From Picocystis sp. L7 (taxonomy: Eukaryota > Chlorophyta > Picocystophyceae > Picocystales > Picocystaceae): 64,000 nucleotides of DNA. The stretch spans positions 1 to 64,000 of the forward strand of contig QXJR01000026.1 in the NCBI GenBank assembly GCA_020975725.1, in the 5' to 3' direction. Position 1 is the first letter of the stretch, and every line of letters starts with the position of its first letter. Positions 49,260-58,903 of this stretch are shown piece by piece. Position numbers and translations under genes: made by a program. The notes under the pieces were generated by a model that did no database searches, was not told the origin of the DNA, and saw only the letters and a program-made list of their open reading frames with translations.

Positions 49260-50354
49260 TTATGAACCTGGCTCAGGCGGAGGGGACGGAAGCCGCGGCT
49301 CTTCCAGCAGGTTCCACGCCTCTTTATCAGCATCGGAGAGCTTGTACACTGCCTCGCTGTACACAACCCGGATGTCCTCGGTGGACACGTTGTTCATCTC
49401 CCCACCCTCTCCTTCGGGCACCAGCTTGTAGCGAGGCTGACCTGATCTGCTGCTTCGACCGGTGAAGAAACCGTCTTGTTTCACCCTGACCAGATCACAT
49501 TTTTCCGCCTCGACGTGCCACACAAGCACGTAGAAGAGAACAGGCCTTCCATCCCCATCGACCTGTCCCCTTACGGTCACAAGTTGGTTGAAGAGGTTGC
49601 TCCGATTGATCGGTCTGACACTTGCTGGCGTGGCGGGAGTCTTGGGTGCAGAGGGTGTGGGCGTCGGAGCCTCTTCCTCCTCCGAAAGCTCGTCCTCCTC
49701 TTCCGCAAAGTTTTCGATGGCGGCCATCGCTGCAGGTCTCCTCACTTTGGCGATCGAGGGTCTTCTTCTCACTTTGGCGATAAGACGATTCCCCCATCTC
49801 TTTTTGACCATATTGCCTGTCCTGCCAGGAAGCAGTGCAGCAATGGCATCCCAGCTGAGCGGACGGTCCCTCAATCTCCCTTGGATGATGACATCGTCCT
49901 CCGCCTTGGAGTACTTCTTCCTCGCAGATGTGGAGTGAACAAGGGCTGGCATGGACAGCAGGTCTTCGAAAAAGGAATTGTCGGGAAGTGGGATGTCCTT
50001 TAGCTTGGTCTCCTCTTCCTCTTCTTGGGAGGTACTCCCACTGAGCACCTGGAACCCTGCTGGACTGACCTTCATCCCACGACTTGCCTCTAGGTACGGA
50101 GCGCAGGAGGCTTCCACTTTCCTTCCCAGCTCGTCTCGCACCATTTTGGGTTTGGTGCCGCACTTAATAGCCCTTGAACGCGCTTCTTCATCCCCTTGGA
50201 ACCTGCACCTACGCTTTGGGTGTTCCAGGCACTCTCCGTAGCTGCAGCTCCCCGCTTGCTGTCGCTCCAGCATCGGTCTGAGCAGATCCTCCGACACCCA
50301 CAGCGGCTCGTCCCACTGGCTGTCCCGCGGTCGTATGGCTTTGGCGCGCACCAT
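49260..50354 (-). CDS. single-repeat SANT/MYB-like nuclear protein
   Basis: Single exon, 364 aa. Residues ~146-192 form one MYB/SANT repeat: KKYSKAEDDVIIQGRLRDRP, LSWDAIAALLPGRTGNMVKK, RWGNRL, with the expected tryptophans and the GRT turn before the recognition helix. It is followed by a doubled basic motif (AKVRRRPSIAKVRRP) that could be a nuclear localisation signal and by an acidic block. N-terminal cysteines (CSYGECLEHPKRRCRF) suggest a small metal site. A C-terminal domain of ~110 residues (RPVLFYVLVWHVEAEKCDLV, GFFTGRSSRSGQPRYKLV) looks SRA- or tudor-like in pattern, but I do not assign it. Probable transcription or chromatin factor. The start is the first ATG. Confidence 0.7.
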   Translation of the reverse strand: MVRAKAIRPRDSQWDEPLWVSEDLLRPMLERQQAGSCSYGECLEHPKRRCRFQGDEEARSRAIKCGTKPKMVRDELGRKVEASCAPYLEASRGMKVSPAGFQVLSGSTSQEEEEETKLKDIPLPDNSFFEDLLSMPALVHSTSARKKYSKAEDDVIIQGRLRDRPLSWDAIAALLPGRTGNMVKKRWGNRLIAKVRRRPSIAKVRRPAAMAAIENFAEEEDELSEEEEAPTPTPSAPKTPATPASVRPINRSNLFNQLVTVRGQVDGDGRPVLFYVLVWHVEAEKCDLVRVKQDGFFTGRSSRSGQPRYKLVPEGEGGEMNNVSTEDIRVVYSEAVYKLSDADKEAWNLLEEPRLPSPPPEPGS

Positions 50355-51285
50355 CGTGTCGCGAGATCGCCGTGGAGGCGCGATTCTGTCGCACGGAGGG
50401 AATCGTCGGTCGAAACCAATCTCCCAAAGAGTTTATTCTCCCAGGGCCGGGTTGGGCCTTTCCTCCGGTTCTTCGGAGGAGGGCGTCTTCCAGATTGGGG
50501 TGGTTGGCAGTGGACATCTCATGGAAGGGCCAAGGTGGACATGGAGGAGTTCCATCACGCGCTTCACGTGCGTGAACGTGCATCCGCTCCTTGATGCAAG
50601 GCAATGAGCATGGACCACACCTCGCAATTCGGAATGGCGGGGTCTACGGCCCTCTCATTGCAGACCGGCGGAATGGCGTCACAAGTCGTCGATGGACCCC
50701 AAGGTTCGGCAAGGATTCCAAAAAAGGTATACACACTTGAGATCTACCAAAACATCCAGCGATGGTTTTCGAGGATCTGCCACCCAGCGAATCCTACGAA
50801 ACATGAAAGAGAAGATGGTGTGCGGAATGTCAATACACCTATTGTTCCTCCTCGTAGGCCGAAATTTCATGCCCATCATGATACGGCTTGGGGAGGAAGA
50901 CCAATCGATTCAAAGAAAGGTAGACTGTGCGTAATCGATGCATGGAACGAAGCGCCTTCAACACCCCATCCGCACTAATCTTTCCGAGCAATGGGAGCAA
51001 AGCCTTCAATGCCATTGCCGCGAACGCGCACGGCTTGGGGGTCGGAAAGCCCGGGAGAGGACTCGACACAATCTAAGCAAGCAGCCGGGTGCAAACAGAG
51101 GAAAGCGCAGAAGAAAACAGAGGTCCTCCTTGCAACAGCACCCCCCAAGCGACAGCGCCAGGACGGGAAGGTTGCTGACAACTTGCATCGAGCGGCCAGC
51201 ACTTCCGTGTGTTTTATTTACATGTGCGTAAGACGTCCAAATAGGTGCCCTTCTTCGAAAGGGACGGTGGGCTACGGTGGAGCCT
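50355..51285. other. intergenic region, at most one very small gene
   Basis: 931 bp between two minus-strand genes. One short frame (separate entry) looks weakly coding. The rest, including the SANT gene promoter, shows nothing recognised. Confidence 0.5.
50839..51015 (-). CDS. possible 58-aa protein
   Basis: From ATG 51015 the frame reads MALKALLPLLGKISADGVLK, ALRSMHRLRTVYLSLNRLVF and ends in an acidic tail with stop at 50839. It is amphipathic-helical and could be a small mitochondrial or membrane-associated subunit. The frame extends further upstream to 51069. There is no family match and codon bias is weaker than in neighbours, so it may be chance. Confidence 0.25.
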   Translation of the reverse strand: MALKALLPLLGKISADGVLKALRSMHRLRTVYLSLNRLVFLPKPYHDGHEISAYEEEQ

Positions 51286-52014
51286 TTAGATGGTGCTGGT
51301 GGGCCTGATTTTGGAATGGTGCAGGGAGTCAAAGGCCCATTCCACGGCATGGATGGTTCGCAGCACGTCGGGATCGCTGGGCTGCCCGAAGATCCTGACT
51401 TCCATGACAACGATCCAGTCCTTGTGGTGCACTCGATCCATCCTTTCCAGGAAGATCTCCACATCGTCGAAGACGAGGATGTGTTCGTTGGTACTGGGGG
51501 CTTGGATCCTCGGTTTCCACAGCCAGTTCTTCCTTCGGCGACTCCGGACGTGTTCGAGGATTCTTTTCCCTTCCTGCATGCTGTTGAGCTGGAACTGTTT
51601 CTCGAGCATGTTTTCGAACACGAACCAGCCCTTTTTGGCCAGCTTGTGGTAGAGTATTTCGGTGGATATCTTGACCCTTTCTGGCGAGCTGATCCTCATG
51701 ACGTGTCTGGGCAGCAGCATGAGCAATATGTAGGGCGAGAACACGAGCGTGATCGCTGCCAACCACTGGAAGGGATGCAGTTCCTGCTTGACGGGCACGT
51801 AGGGCGGCAGCGTTCCCGTTTCTGCGACTTGGCTTTGGGTGTTGCGCAGCAGGTCCCTCGTCGTACCGTCCGTGTTTCCTACGGCCTCGGTCCTTCCCCT
51901 CCTTCCGTGCACCGCATTCCTTTCCCTCTTTCCCGTCCTTCCACGCCTTTTTCCGACCTTTCGCCTGCTCCCGTTCACCACGCCTCTCCGAAGGACACCC
52001 TCCAAGGTCGCCAT
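51286..52014 (-). CDS. small single-pass membrane protein (202 aa), unknown
   Basis: Exon 1 52014-51999 (MATLE+G), exon 2 51878-51286. The 120-bp intron is phase 1, donor GTGTCC (unusual), acceptor TAG, and it lacks CTGAC, so the 5' end is less sure than the rest. The reading is MATLEGNTDGTTRDLLRNTQ. One membrane helix (~residues 45-65: WLAAITLVFSPYILLMLLP) is followed by a cytosolic or lumenal domain of ~135 residues with HKLAKKGWFVFENMLEKQFQ, NEHILVFDDVEIFLERMDRV and HHKDWIVVMEVRIFG, which looks well folded. No family recognised. It shares a 140-bp divergent promoter with anamorsin. Confidence 0.6.
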   Translation of the reverse strand: MATLEGVLRRGVVNGSRRKVGKRRGRTGKRERNAVHGRRGRTEAVGNTDGTTRDLLRNTQSQVAETGTLPPYVPVKQELHPFQWLAAITLVFSPYILLMLLPRHVMRISSPERVKISTEILYHKLAKKGWFVFENMLEKQFQLNSMQEGKRILEHVRSRRRKNWLWKPRIQAPSTNEHILVFDDVEIFLERMDRVHHKDWIVVMEVRIFGQPSDPDVLRTIHAVEWAFDSLHHSKIRPTSTI

Positions 52015-52154
52015 GACGTCGGTTCCACACGTGTGCTGGTTCCTGCCCCCCTCTCGGCCTGGGTCCCAACCGACCCCCCCCCCCCGTGCTCCAGGGGCGG
52101 TAGATTCGAGGCAGGGATGGGATCCTCGCATCCAGGTGGGCCATTGGCGACGAA
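52015..52154. promoter_or_regulatory. short divergent promoter region of membrane protein and anamorsin genes
   Basis: Only 140 bp separate the two start codons. It includes a run of about 13 C at ~52074-52086. This is the shortest head-to-head spacing in the window for two well-supported genes. Confidence 0.55.
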
Positions 52155-53003
52155 ATGGCGAACGAGACGCGGCTTTGGATCACCTCTGGCGCGTGCTTGG
52201 AGGTGGAAGCGCTGGAGGACAAGGCCGAGAAGGCGGGAGAAAAGAGAAAGGAAGGGACGAAGACGGTGGTGGCCACGAACGTGAGCGGAGGAGGTGCGTG
52301 CAGGACCGCCGGAAAACGAGCACCGAATCCCGTCCAAGCGAACGAAGCTGACAAGGTAGAGACGGCGGGAAACGATGCACGCGTGCGCGAAGATGGACTC
52401 GCAGACGATCTGCCACGAGCTTCCTGCAAAGTCGCCTTTGCAGTGGTGGAAGGAGAAAAGGACGGCGGTGCGGTGATGGCCGCCTGCGCCAAGCTGGTGC
52501 GTCCAGAAGGAACGGTGTACGTCCAAGCCAAACAAGGTGCTCAAGGACTCCTCAAGGCAGCACTGCTGGCAGGACTGGTCCAGGCGCGCGTGGAAGAAGG
52601 AGACGGAACGTGGCTCGTGGCCAAGACGCCCGCTTGGGAAGTGGGTGCGAGCGCACCTCTACGTGTCCGCGTGGACCTCGCCGATGAAGCGGAAGAAGAG
52701 CTCGTGGACGAAGACGAACTGCTCACCGAAGCAGATCGACTGCGACCCGAACCGCAGGCGCGCGGATGCAACACGGCACGCAAAGCATGCGCGAATTGCT
52801 CCTGCGGACGTGCCGAAGCCGAGGAGAAAGCCATGCTGAAAGGGGAAGACCTCGTGGACAACGACGTCCCCGTCTCCGCCTGTGGAAGTTGCGGGCTTGG
52901 CGATGCATTCCGCTGTGGAACTTGCCCATACCGTGGACTGCCTCCATTCAAGCCCGGAGAGAAAGTGAGCATCAACCAGAGCGTCCTTGCTGCGGACATA
53001 TGA
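52155..53003 (+). CDS. DRE2: anamorsin/DRE2, cytosolic Fe-S assembly electron carrier
   Basis: Exon 1 52155-52293, exon 2 52405-53003; 245 aa. The 111-bp intron (donor GTGCGT, acceptor GCAG, phase 1, CTGAC ~52 nt upstream) is stop-free and a multiple of three. Removing it joins [12 protein letters not shown] to [17 protein letters not shown], giving a continuous methyltransferase-like N-terminal domain (shorter than in animals). The C-terminus has the [2Fe-2S] motif C-x6-C-x2-C-x-C ([13 protein letters not shown]) and the twin CX2C motif [15 protein letters not shown] followed by [14 protein letters not shown], both diagnostic. With the diflavin reductase TAH18 it supplies electrons to the cytosolic iron-sulfur assembly machinery (family knowledge). 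Confidence 0.95.
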   Translation: MANETRLWITSGACLEVEALEDKAEKAGEKRKEGTKTVVATNVSGGGACRTAGKRAPNPVQANEADKVETAGNDARVREDGLADDLPRASCKVAFAVVEGEKDGGAVMAACAKLVRPEGTVYVQAKQGAQGLLKAALLAGLVQARVEEGDGTWLVAKTPAWEVGASAPLRVRVDLADEAEEELVDEDELLTEADRLRPEPQARGCNTARKACANCSCGRAEAEEKAMLKGEDLVDNDVPVSACGSCGLGDAFRCGTCPYRGLPPFKPGEKVSINQSVLAADI

Positions 53004-53354
53004 CTCTTGCAGACTGAAATCGGACATCGGACACCTAAGTACGCAATAAGGGAGGCCAGGTTGGATCCATACCCGTGGTATGGAAAGGCACATCGCTGCC
53101 AATCCTTTCCCTAGTGTCCGGCAGATGAGATTCGATAAGAAGATTTAAAAATACTTTGCCGTGATGTTCGCTTATAGTACAAATGTGCGTGCTCATCCTA
53201 CGATAAAACTAAGGTCGGGGCATGCTAAGAAGTGCAAGCTTCCATGTATTCACCCCAGATCCGCGAGTTTGCCTGAGAAAGGCATTGAACGATGCTGCTG
53301 CCTTCAGCTTTGCATCTCCGATCCAACCACCCGCTATTGGTGGATCCAATTGGA
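53004..53354. other. intergenic region between convergent genes
   Basis: 351 bp holding the 3' ends of anamorsin and the F-box-WD40 gene. More A/T-rich than the genes. No gene seen. Confidence 0.5.
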
Positions 53355-55238
53355 TCACCTGGTGCGGCGTTTCGGGTACCTTCCCCTTACCTTGGGGACC
53401 GTGCCCTTCTTCTTCCTTTCCCTGTTACTCAACTCTGGACTGTCAGCCTGCTCCTCGCAGGGCTCAGCTGGCTTTGAAAATGTCCAGTACCTACATCGCC
53501 TATCTTTGCAACCCGCGATCACCTCTGTGCCATGGAAGTGGAAGGAATTCATCACCGTGTTGCACTGAAGCTTCATGAAGGGCTCCGGGCAGTAGTCCAA
53601 GTATGGTTTCTTACTACCCAGCGACCTGATGTCAAAAAACAAAACACTGGACGTGCCCTCACCTGCAATGCAGGCCAGTTTCCAGTCATCCACCTGCACC
53701 TGTCTGATGGGCAACGAACTCCGCAGTCCATCGCTACTGCATCCAAACGAGAAGCACAGCTCAGATGTACGAGTGTCCCACAGAGACACCGTGCCGGCGA
53801 CCGAACCACCAGCAAGGAGATTCTGGCTGTAGGACATGGAATTCAACGGGACAAGCTTGGCTTCGTCGTCTTCAAACAAGCTGACGAGCTGGGACACTTT
53901 CTGCGCCGACGCAATATCCCACACGTCAACTGAAGGCCCTCCAGAGAAGAGCTTGGATTTGGCCTCGTCCGCGGCCATGCACACCACACCAGCCTCTGCT
54001 TGTATGGTAAATACAGGCATGTTCTGAGTGCTTTCCCACATGCGAATCGTACCGTCCAAGGATGCAGTGATGGGGACTGAACCAACCAACAGGCATGATG
54101 TCGGAGGATCGTCGTGTCCCCGGAATGTACGAACGCACTTTAACTCATCGACCGACCACAATTTCACGGTGTTTTGATCACAGCCGCTGAGTATGTGGTC
54201 TGCATCGAAATCAAAGCAGCTTATGACGCCACTCTGTCCTTTCATGGAGGCCACACGCCTTCCAGAGTGAGTCCAAATGCGAAGATTGGGTCCGTCCGCA
54301 CCCACAATCTTCCTGCCGTCCATTTGCACCAGGTTGATATCGAACGGTCCCATGTCCTCGGTATAGGGCAAGAGATCGTACCAGTGCGAAGCGCGCAGCT
54401 CGGAACGCCTGCACACCCTCCTGACCCCTCCCTTGGCAAGGGTGTGCGGTTCTTCTGGGGGTTGGCCATACAGGTCTTCGTACACGAGATACCACACATC
54501 GGCCCGTCCCGCCAGCCTGTGGAGGGACTGGCATGTCTGCGCCAGGGCACACAATTCCCTGGTCCTGCAGTACTTGAAGATGTGCATCCAGCACTCGTCT
54601 GGCAGTGGTTCCCACCCCGTCGGTTCGACCGTCTCGAGGCACGTCTTCTCCGGTTGAGTGGTTGGACTCTTCATCGGGCTTCCGCTGTAGCTATCTCGCA
54701 CGGATCCGATTTTCCCCTTTTTTTCGCTCTCCCAGATGATCTCCTCCCCTGCTCTGAAGTAACAGATGAGGTGGAACGGGAATTGTCCGTCTTCTTCGTG
54801 CAGTTCGCAGAACCTTTCGAAGGGCACCTCACGCAGGTCGTGGTGGACGCGCAGCGACCATGCTTCCACTCCGCTTTCCCTCCTCTTTTGCTTGAGCCTC
54901 ATGAGGTATCCGACCGCGACTTGTTCCAGTTCGTACACTCCACCATACCTGATTTTGCAGAATTGCTTCTTCGCATCGGCACTTCCCACGTCTCCTTTCG
55001 GCGTGGATCCCGTGGGCGGGGTTCCCACGGGCGACCCGGCGCTTTTCCAGGCGTCTTTTTCGCTCGTCCTGTTCCCGTTCGGCACTGCCACGGCTGCAGT
55101 GGCAGCTTCCATGATCACCTCTCCACCTTCCCACGCGTGCTTCCTTTCGTTCAACGGTCGCACGTCATCGTCCCATCCAATGGCGCGTTCTCCCACGGAG
55201 TGGAGCTCCCCACCCTCGAATATGCTCCCGTACCCCAC
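53355..55238 (-). CDS. F-box and WD40-repeat protein, probable SCF substrate receptor
   Basis: Single exon, 627 aa from the first ATG; a second in-frame ATG at 55113 (MEAATAAVAVPNGNR) may be the true start. Residues ~90-165 hold an unassigned domain (FCKIRYGGVYELEQVAVGYL, LREVPFERFCELHEEDGQFP). The F-box is at ~210-250: WEPLPDECWMHIFKYCRTRE, LCALAQTCQSLHRLAGR. WD40 repeats follow to ~600: GADGPNLRIWTHSG, ILSGCDQNTVKLWSVD, ITASLDGTIRMWES, LFSGGPSVDVWDIA, LLAGGSVAGTVSLWDTR, and VIAGCKDRRCRYWTF. The tail is basic. By analogy it should recruit a phosphorylated or otherwise marked target to a Skp1-Cullin-F-box ubiquitin ligase; the target is unknown. Confidence 0.85.
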   Translation of the reverse strand: MGYGSIFEGGELHSVGERAIGWDDDVRPLNERKHAWEGGEVIMEAATAAVAVPNGNRTSEKDAWKSAGSPVGTPPTGSTPKGDVGSADAKKQFCKIRYGGVYELEQVAVGYLMRLKQKRRESGVEAWSLRVHHDLREVPFERFCELHEEDGQFPFHLICYFRAGEEIIWESEKKGKIGSVRDSYSGSPMKSPTTQPEKTCLETVEPTGWEPLPDECWMHIFKYCRTRELCALAQTCQSLHRLAGRADVWYLVYEDLYGQPPEEPHTLAKGGVRRVCRRSELRASHWYDLLPYTEDMGPFDINLVQMDGRKIVGADGPNLRIWTHSGRRVASMKGQSGVISCFDFDADHILSGCDQNTVKLWSVDELKCVRTFRGHDDPPTSCLLVGSVPITASLDGTIRMWESTQNMPVFTIQAEAGVVCMAADEAKSKLFSGGPSVDVWDIASAQKVSQLVSLFEDDEAKLVPLNSMSYSQNLLAGGSVAGTVSLWDTRTSELCFSFGCSSDGLRSSLPIRQVQVDDWKLACIAGEGTSSVLFFDIRSLGSKKPYLDYCPEPFMKLQCNTVMNSFHFHGTEVIAGCKDRRCRYWTFSKPAEPCEEQADSPELSNRERKKKGTVPKVRGRYPKRRTR

Positions 55239-55609
55239 GTACGGGGAAGGCCCCGCCAGGGAGAAAGCTGGGGACGGGGTTTCGAACCGACCGTACGGCG
55301 AACGGACGGGGAGGGAGACGGAGGATCACGTGGACCCCAATCGGACACGTGCCGAAGAGGATCGACACGGGGCGAAGGAGATTCCTCGACGCATCGGGGG
55401 ACGAATGCGACGCGAAACGGAAAGGAAAAACCCACATGGCGTCGAGGATCGTGCTTTGCATACGGCCCGGTCAGGATTCGGTACTGCCTCGACGGGCCTT
55501 GGCGAAGCACGTGGATCGAGCACGTGAGGACGTGTGTGGGCGGTACGAGGGCCCAGACCCTTCCCCCTTGGTGTCGGAAGGCGCCATTTTGGCGCGAAGG
55601 AAGGTTGCG
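55239..55609. promoter_or_regulatory. divergent promoter region of F-box-WD40 and PC4 genes
   Basis: 371 bp between opposed starts. No repeat or gene recognised; if the F-box gene starts at 55113 the region is ~125 bp longer. Confidence 0.5.
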
Positions 55610-55963
55610 ATGGAGCAAGCGCAGAGGCCGACGGTGAACGCAGGGGAGAAGCGAAAGTGGGAGGGTGCAGAGACCTGCGATGGTGCAGCGAAGGAGGTCA
55701 AGACAGACGCGGAGGAACGGCCGGAAAAACAGCGCATCGTTGGAAAGGACGGCAAGGTGCTGATCTGCGAACTCTCCAAGAACAGACGGATAAGTGTGGG
55801 ACAGTACGCGGGAAAGAAACTGGTGGACATACGAGAGTACTACGAGAAGAACGGAGACATGCTACCGGGAAAAAAAGGAATCTCACTGACAGTCGATCAG
55901 TTCCAGATGTTCAAGGAACACATCGCCGAGATCGAGGACGAACTCTACAACGACCGATCGTAG
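55610..55963 (+). CDS. SUB1: PC4/SUB1 transcriptional coactivator
   Basis: Single exon, 117 aa from ATG 55610. The N-terminal ~50 residues are charged and disordered-looking (MEQAQRPTVNAGEKRKWEGA). The PC4 ssDNA-binding domain fills ~55-115: ICELSKNRRISVGQYAGKKL, VDIREYYEKNGDMLPGKKGI, SLTVDQFQMFKEHI. The signature pattern (xRRxVxVxxFxGxxxxDIREYY ... PGKKGISL) is complete. The protein binds single-stranded DNA and assists RNA polymerase II initiation and re-initiation in the nucleus. Upstream in-frame sequence is open but not protein-like. The stop is 52 bp from that of the convergent DnaJ gene. Confidence 0.95.
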   Translation: MEQAQRPTVNAGEKRKWEGAETCDGAAKEVKTDAEERPEKQRIVGKDGKVLICELSKNRRISVGQYAGKKLVDIREYYEKNGDMLPGKKGISLTVDQFQMFKEHIAEIEDELYNDRS

Positions 55964-56015
55964 TCCTAACGAATCTGCGTTGTTGCTAGAGAAATCCGTT
56001 CAATAACAAATCTTT

Positions 56016-57428
56016 CTAAAGCTCCGTCCTCAGCCCCAACAGGCTCTGCACCTTTTCGATGTAATCTGCTTTTTCCAGGCAACCGTCGCACGTGCTGCCC
56101 TTGCTATCGAGGAACCCTTTCAATTCGGATATCCGGAGGCTCTTCAGGTCCGTGCTCGCAGTTATTGAGACCCCACGCGGCTTCTTCTTCTTTGCTGCAA
56201 CCTTGCAGAGGGAGCTGTCCTCGTACCTTTTCAAAAATTGTGCGATGTTCTCACTGGTGTACTCCCCAGCAAACTCAGTGACAGTCTGCTCGTCCCCGTT
56301 GCAGATGACCACTAGGAGTGGGTACTTCTTCACCCCAAACCGAGAGGCCAGGTTCACATTGGAGCCCCGCACCTCCCCGAAGGCGATGCTGTTCCTGAAT
56401 TGGTAAGCGATGCTCTTGTACATTGCGCTGGTTTCGTACTTGTCCGTCAGGAGCACAACGCAGGCCTTGGACCTGGATGATTTGCATGGGCCCGCAAGAA
56501 AGTCGTCCACAGAAGCACCACGTACGAGATTTTGTATCTTGTCAGATGGCATGTTTTCGTACGCCCATTTTTTGATCTGTTTTGGACTCCTGTCCCCTTT
56601 GTACTCCATGTACTTGTCCTGAAATGCAAGCTTGATCGTCGGGTAGGCCCGCACCCCCTGCTGTTGACACAGCTGTGCATCGATTTGGCAGTTGACAGCT
56701 CCTACCTTGATGATCCCTCGCAGGTTCTCTGCCAGTGTTTCCCAGTTCTGGACAAAATTGCGACAGTGTGGGCATCCCGGGCTATAGAACTCGATCAACC
56801 AAACGTGCTTGGATGTGCTATCAGGGAACCTCCCTGTCTTCAACCTGGAAACCATGGATCCTTTAGGATACAGATCCTGGGGAGGCGCTCCTTGGTTGCC
56901 TCCCATGCCACCTCCCATTCCTCCGAAGCCACCTCCCATTCCTCCGAAGCCGCCTCCGCCGAATCCTCCTCCACCTCCAAAGAACTGCTCGAAGACTTTG
57001 AAAGGATCGCCGGTGAACCGGTATTGCTGTCCGCCACCGGCCGATCCCGCGTTTCCACCGAAGTGTGCCGTTCTTGGATCCTGTCCCGCCGCTTGTGCTT
57101 GCAGTCCTTCTTCTCCATAGTTATCGTAGACGCTCCTCTTTTCCGGATCCGAGAGCACTTCGTACGCGGTCCCGACGTCTTGGAACTTCCTCGACGCCTC
57201 TTCTTGGTTGTCCAGATTCTTGTCGGGATGGTACTTGAGCGCGAGTTTCCTGTACGCTTTCTTGATGGTCGATTCGTCCGCCTTCCTGTCGACGCCGAGG
57301 ATGGCGTAGAAGTCTCTGGATCCCGTCCCTTTCGGTTTCGCGGCTTCGGTCCATCCGGTGCAGGTCGCCAGGAGCAGCACCACCAGCAGCGTGAGGATCC
57401 ACGAGGACGTGTCCCTTCGCTTCTCCAT
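56016..57428 (-). CDS. ER-lumenal DnaJ-thioredoxin protein with MANF-like C-terminal domain
   Basis: Single exon, 470 aa from ATG 57428; an in-frame ATG at 57470 would add 14 residues. Residues 1-29 are a signal peptide ([19 protein letters not shown]). The J domain (~37-102) has [14 protein letters not shown] and the HPD triad (67-69). A Gly/Phe/Met-rich linker (~124-180) follows. The thioredoxin domain (~200-310) has [12 protein letters not shown] with a CPHC active site (219-222). A second thioredoxin-like region without CXXC spans ~315-405. Residues ~425-470 ([28 protein letters not shown]) match the SAP-like C-terminal domain of MANF/CDNF including its CXXC, and the protein ends RTEL, a KDEL-type signal (MANF ends RTDL). 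Likely an ER co-chaperone and oxidoreductase working with BiP. Confidence 0.9.
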   Translation of the reverse strand: MEKRRDTSSWILTLLVVLLLATCTGWTEAAKPKGTGSRDFYAILGVDRKADESTIKKAYRKLALKYHPDKNLDNQEEASRKFQDVGTAYEVLSDPEKRSVYDNYGEEGLQAQAAGQDPRTAHFGGNAGSAGGGQQYRFTGDPFKVFEQFFGGGGGFGGGGFGGMGGGFGGMGGGMGGNQGAPPQDLYPKGSMVSRLKTGRFPDSTSKHVWLIEFYSPGCPHCRNFVQNWETLAENLRGIIKVGAVNCQIDAQLCQQQGVRAYPTIKLAFQDKYMEYKGDRSPKQIKKWAYENMPSDKIQNLVRGASVDDFLAGPCKSSRSKACVVLLTDKYETSAMYKSIAYQFRNSIAFGEVRGSNVNLASRFGVKKYPLLVVICNGDEQTVTEFAGEYTSENIAQFLKRYEDSSLCKVAAKKKKPRGVSITASTDLKSLRISELKGFLDSKGSTCDGCLEKADYIEKVQSLLGLRTEL

Positions 57429-58903
57429 CCGCTTCGATCCTGCACGTGTGCGCTGGCAGCCCTGTTCCATCCCGACGCGTCGTGTGCGCCTCGCTTCGTC
57501 TCCTGGTGCAAGTGGTGGATTCTGATTGGTGGAGACACGACCCCCCCTCCTCCTGACAAAGCGAATGGGATCGATCGGGTCTACTCGGGTGAAACACACC
57601 CTTGAAACGTTCCAAGGTTCCCAGGAACCACCCGAAGAACCCCAGTGGAAGGATACGAGGCAACCCCATACGGCACGTCATTGGGGTGGGGTTGGACGAC
57701 TTGGCCTCCTGTAAGGCACACCGAAGCTCAAGTATGCTTTGGTCCGATGCACCATGCATGCTCCAAAATGAGGGGCACATGCAGGCGTGAGAAGTGGGTA
57801 TCAAGGGAAGAAGCACTTGGGGCCGAGGAACGTACGGGTGCTCCCTATCTTCATGTAACTGGCATCGGACAAAAAATTAGGTGCCCATGGCGAATTTCGA
57901 GAATTTCCCCACTTCTTCTGTAAACCATGTCAACATGCGACGCAAGGACTTTGGAAACATCCGATACAACGTTCTCCGCTCTTAAACTACAACTTGGTGA
58001 AGAAAGATTTCCCGGGAAACTTGGAGGCACTCGGATGTTCGATTCAAGGCTCCGATGCAGCGTGCAACGCAATGCCCAAGCGACGGGGTGGAATCACATC
58101 TTCTCGCCAGTTGGCCAGTGGGCCCAATGTGAAAGGAGCACGGGGCATCGACTCCTTCGAAGCGTGGAGATATGAGAGATGAACGATTTCGCTGCCGTGC
58201 TCATTGAAGGCTTGATGTTTTCCCGACATCTCCCCGCAAGAAGCACGGGGGTCTTTTTCTTGCACGAAGTATGTTGGCGCTTGAGGTTAGGAGTACACGC
58301 CCAAGGGGTTCACCCATGGGAAGTAATTCGGCTCGAAGGAGAGACAAGTACTCACTCAAGGGCTTGTTGCTCGATCACATACACCGAAACAAACTCCTTG
58401 GTCCTTCAAATGTATTTCCATTCGAAACTTATGTGAGCGTACGTGACTTCAGGTAGGTGCTCTGACCTATGCTTCTCGTGACACAACCTGATAGGAGGTC
58501 GTAGGCATTGCCAGCAGACGCGGGGATAAGTGTGGGCTATGGGATTCGTGCCAAAGTCTGCGACATACACACAATCGCACAAAAGCACGCCACATTCGGG
58601 CAGAATGCAAAGCTGTCATCTGCACCTTCAAACCTTTGTGGACCGACCGAGGACCGTTGGGTTTCAGAACTGCGACTACACCTGCCGCGTCAAGGGGAGA
58701 CAGGTTCTCCTTGCACATGAAGTGGATGGTTACGGTCCATAGATCATTTGCATACGTCAAAGCCTCCTCCAAAATTTGCCCAATATCAGTCAAACATGTT
58801 TATTCCACTGCCGACTTGTCAGTCAGTCCCGGTCACAAGCGAGAACGCAGGAAGTTGCTCAAACGAAGCCTTCGTGCCCACGTGCAGGCAAAATCAACGT
58901 CGC
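57429..58903. other. intergenic region, no gene seen
   Basis: 1.47 kb between two minus-strand genes, the longest empty stretch right of 41 kb. Composition is nearer 50% A/T than the genes. Short frames on both strands show no protein character, and I see no tRNA-like or tandem-repeat sequence. Confidence 0.5.
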
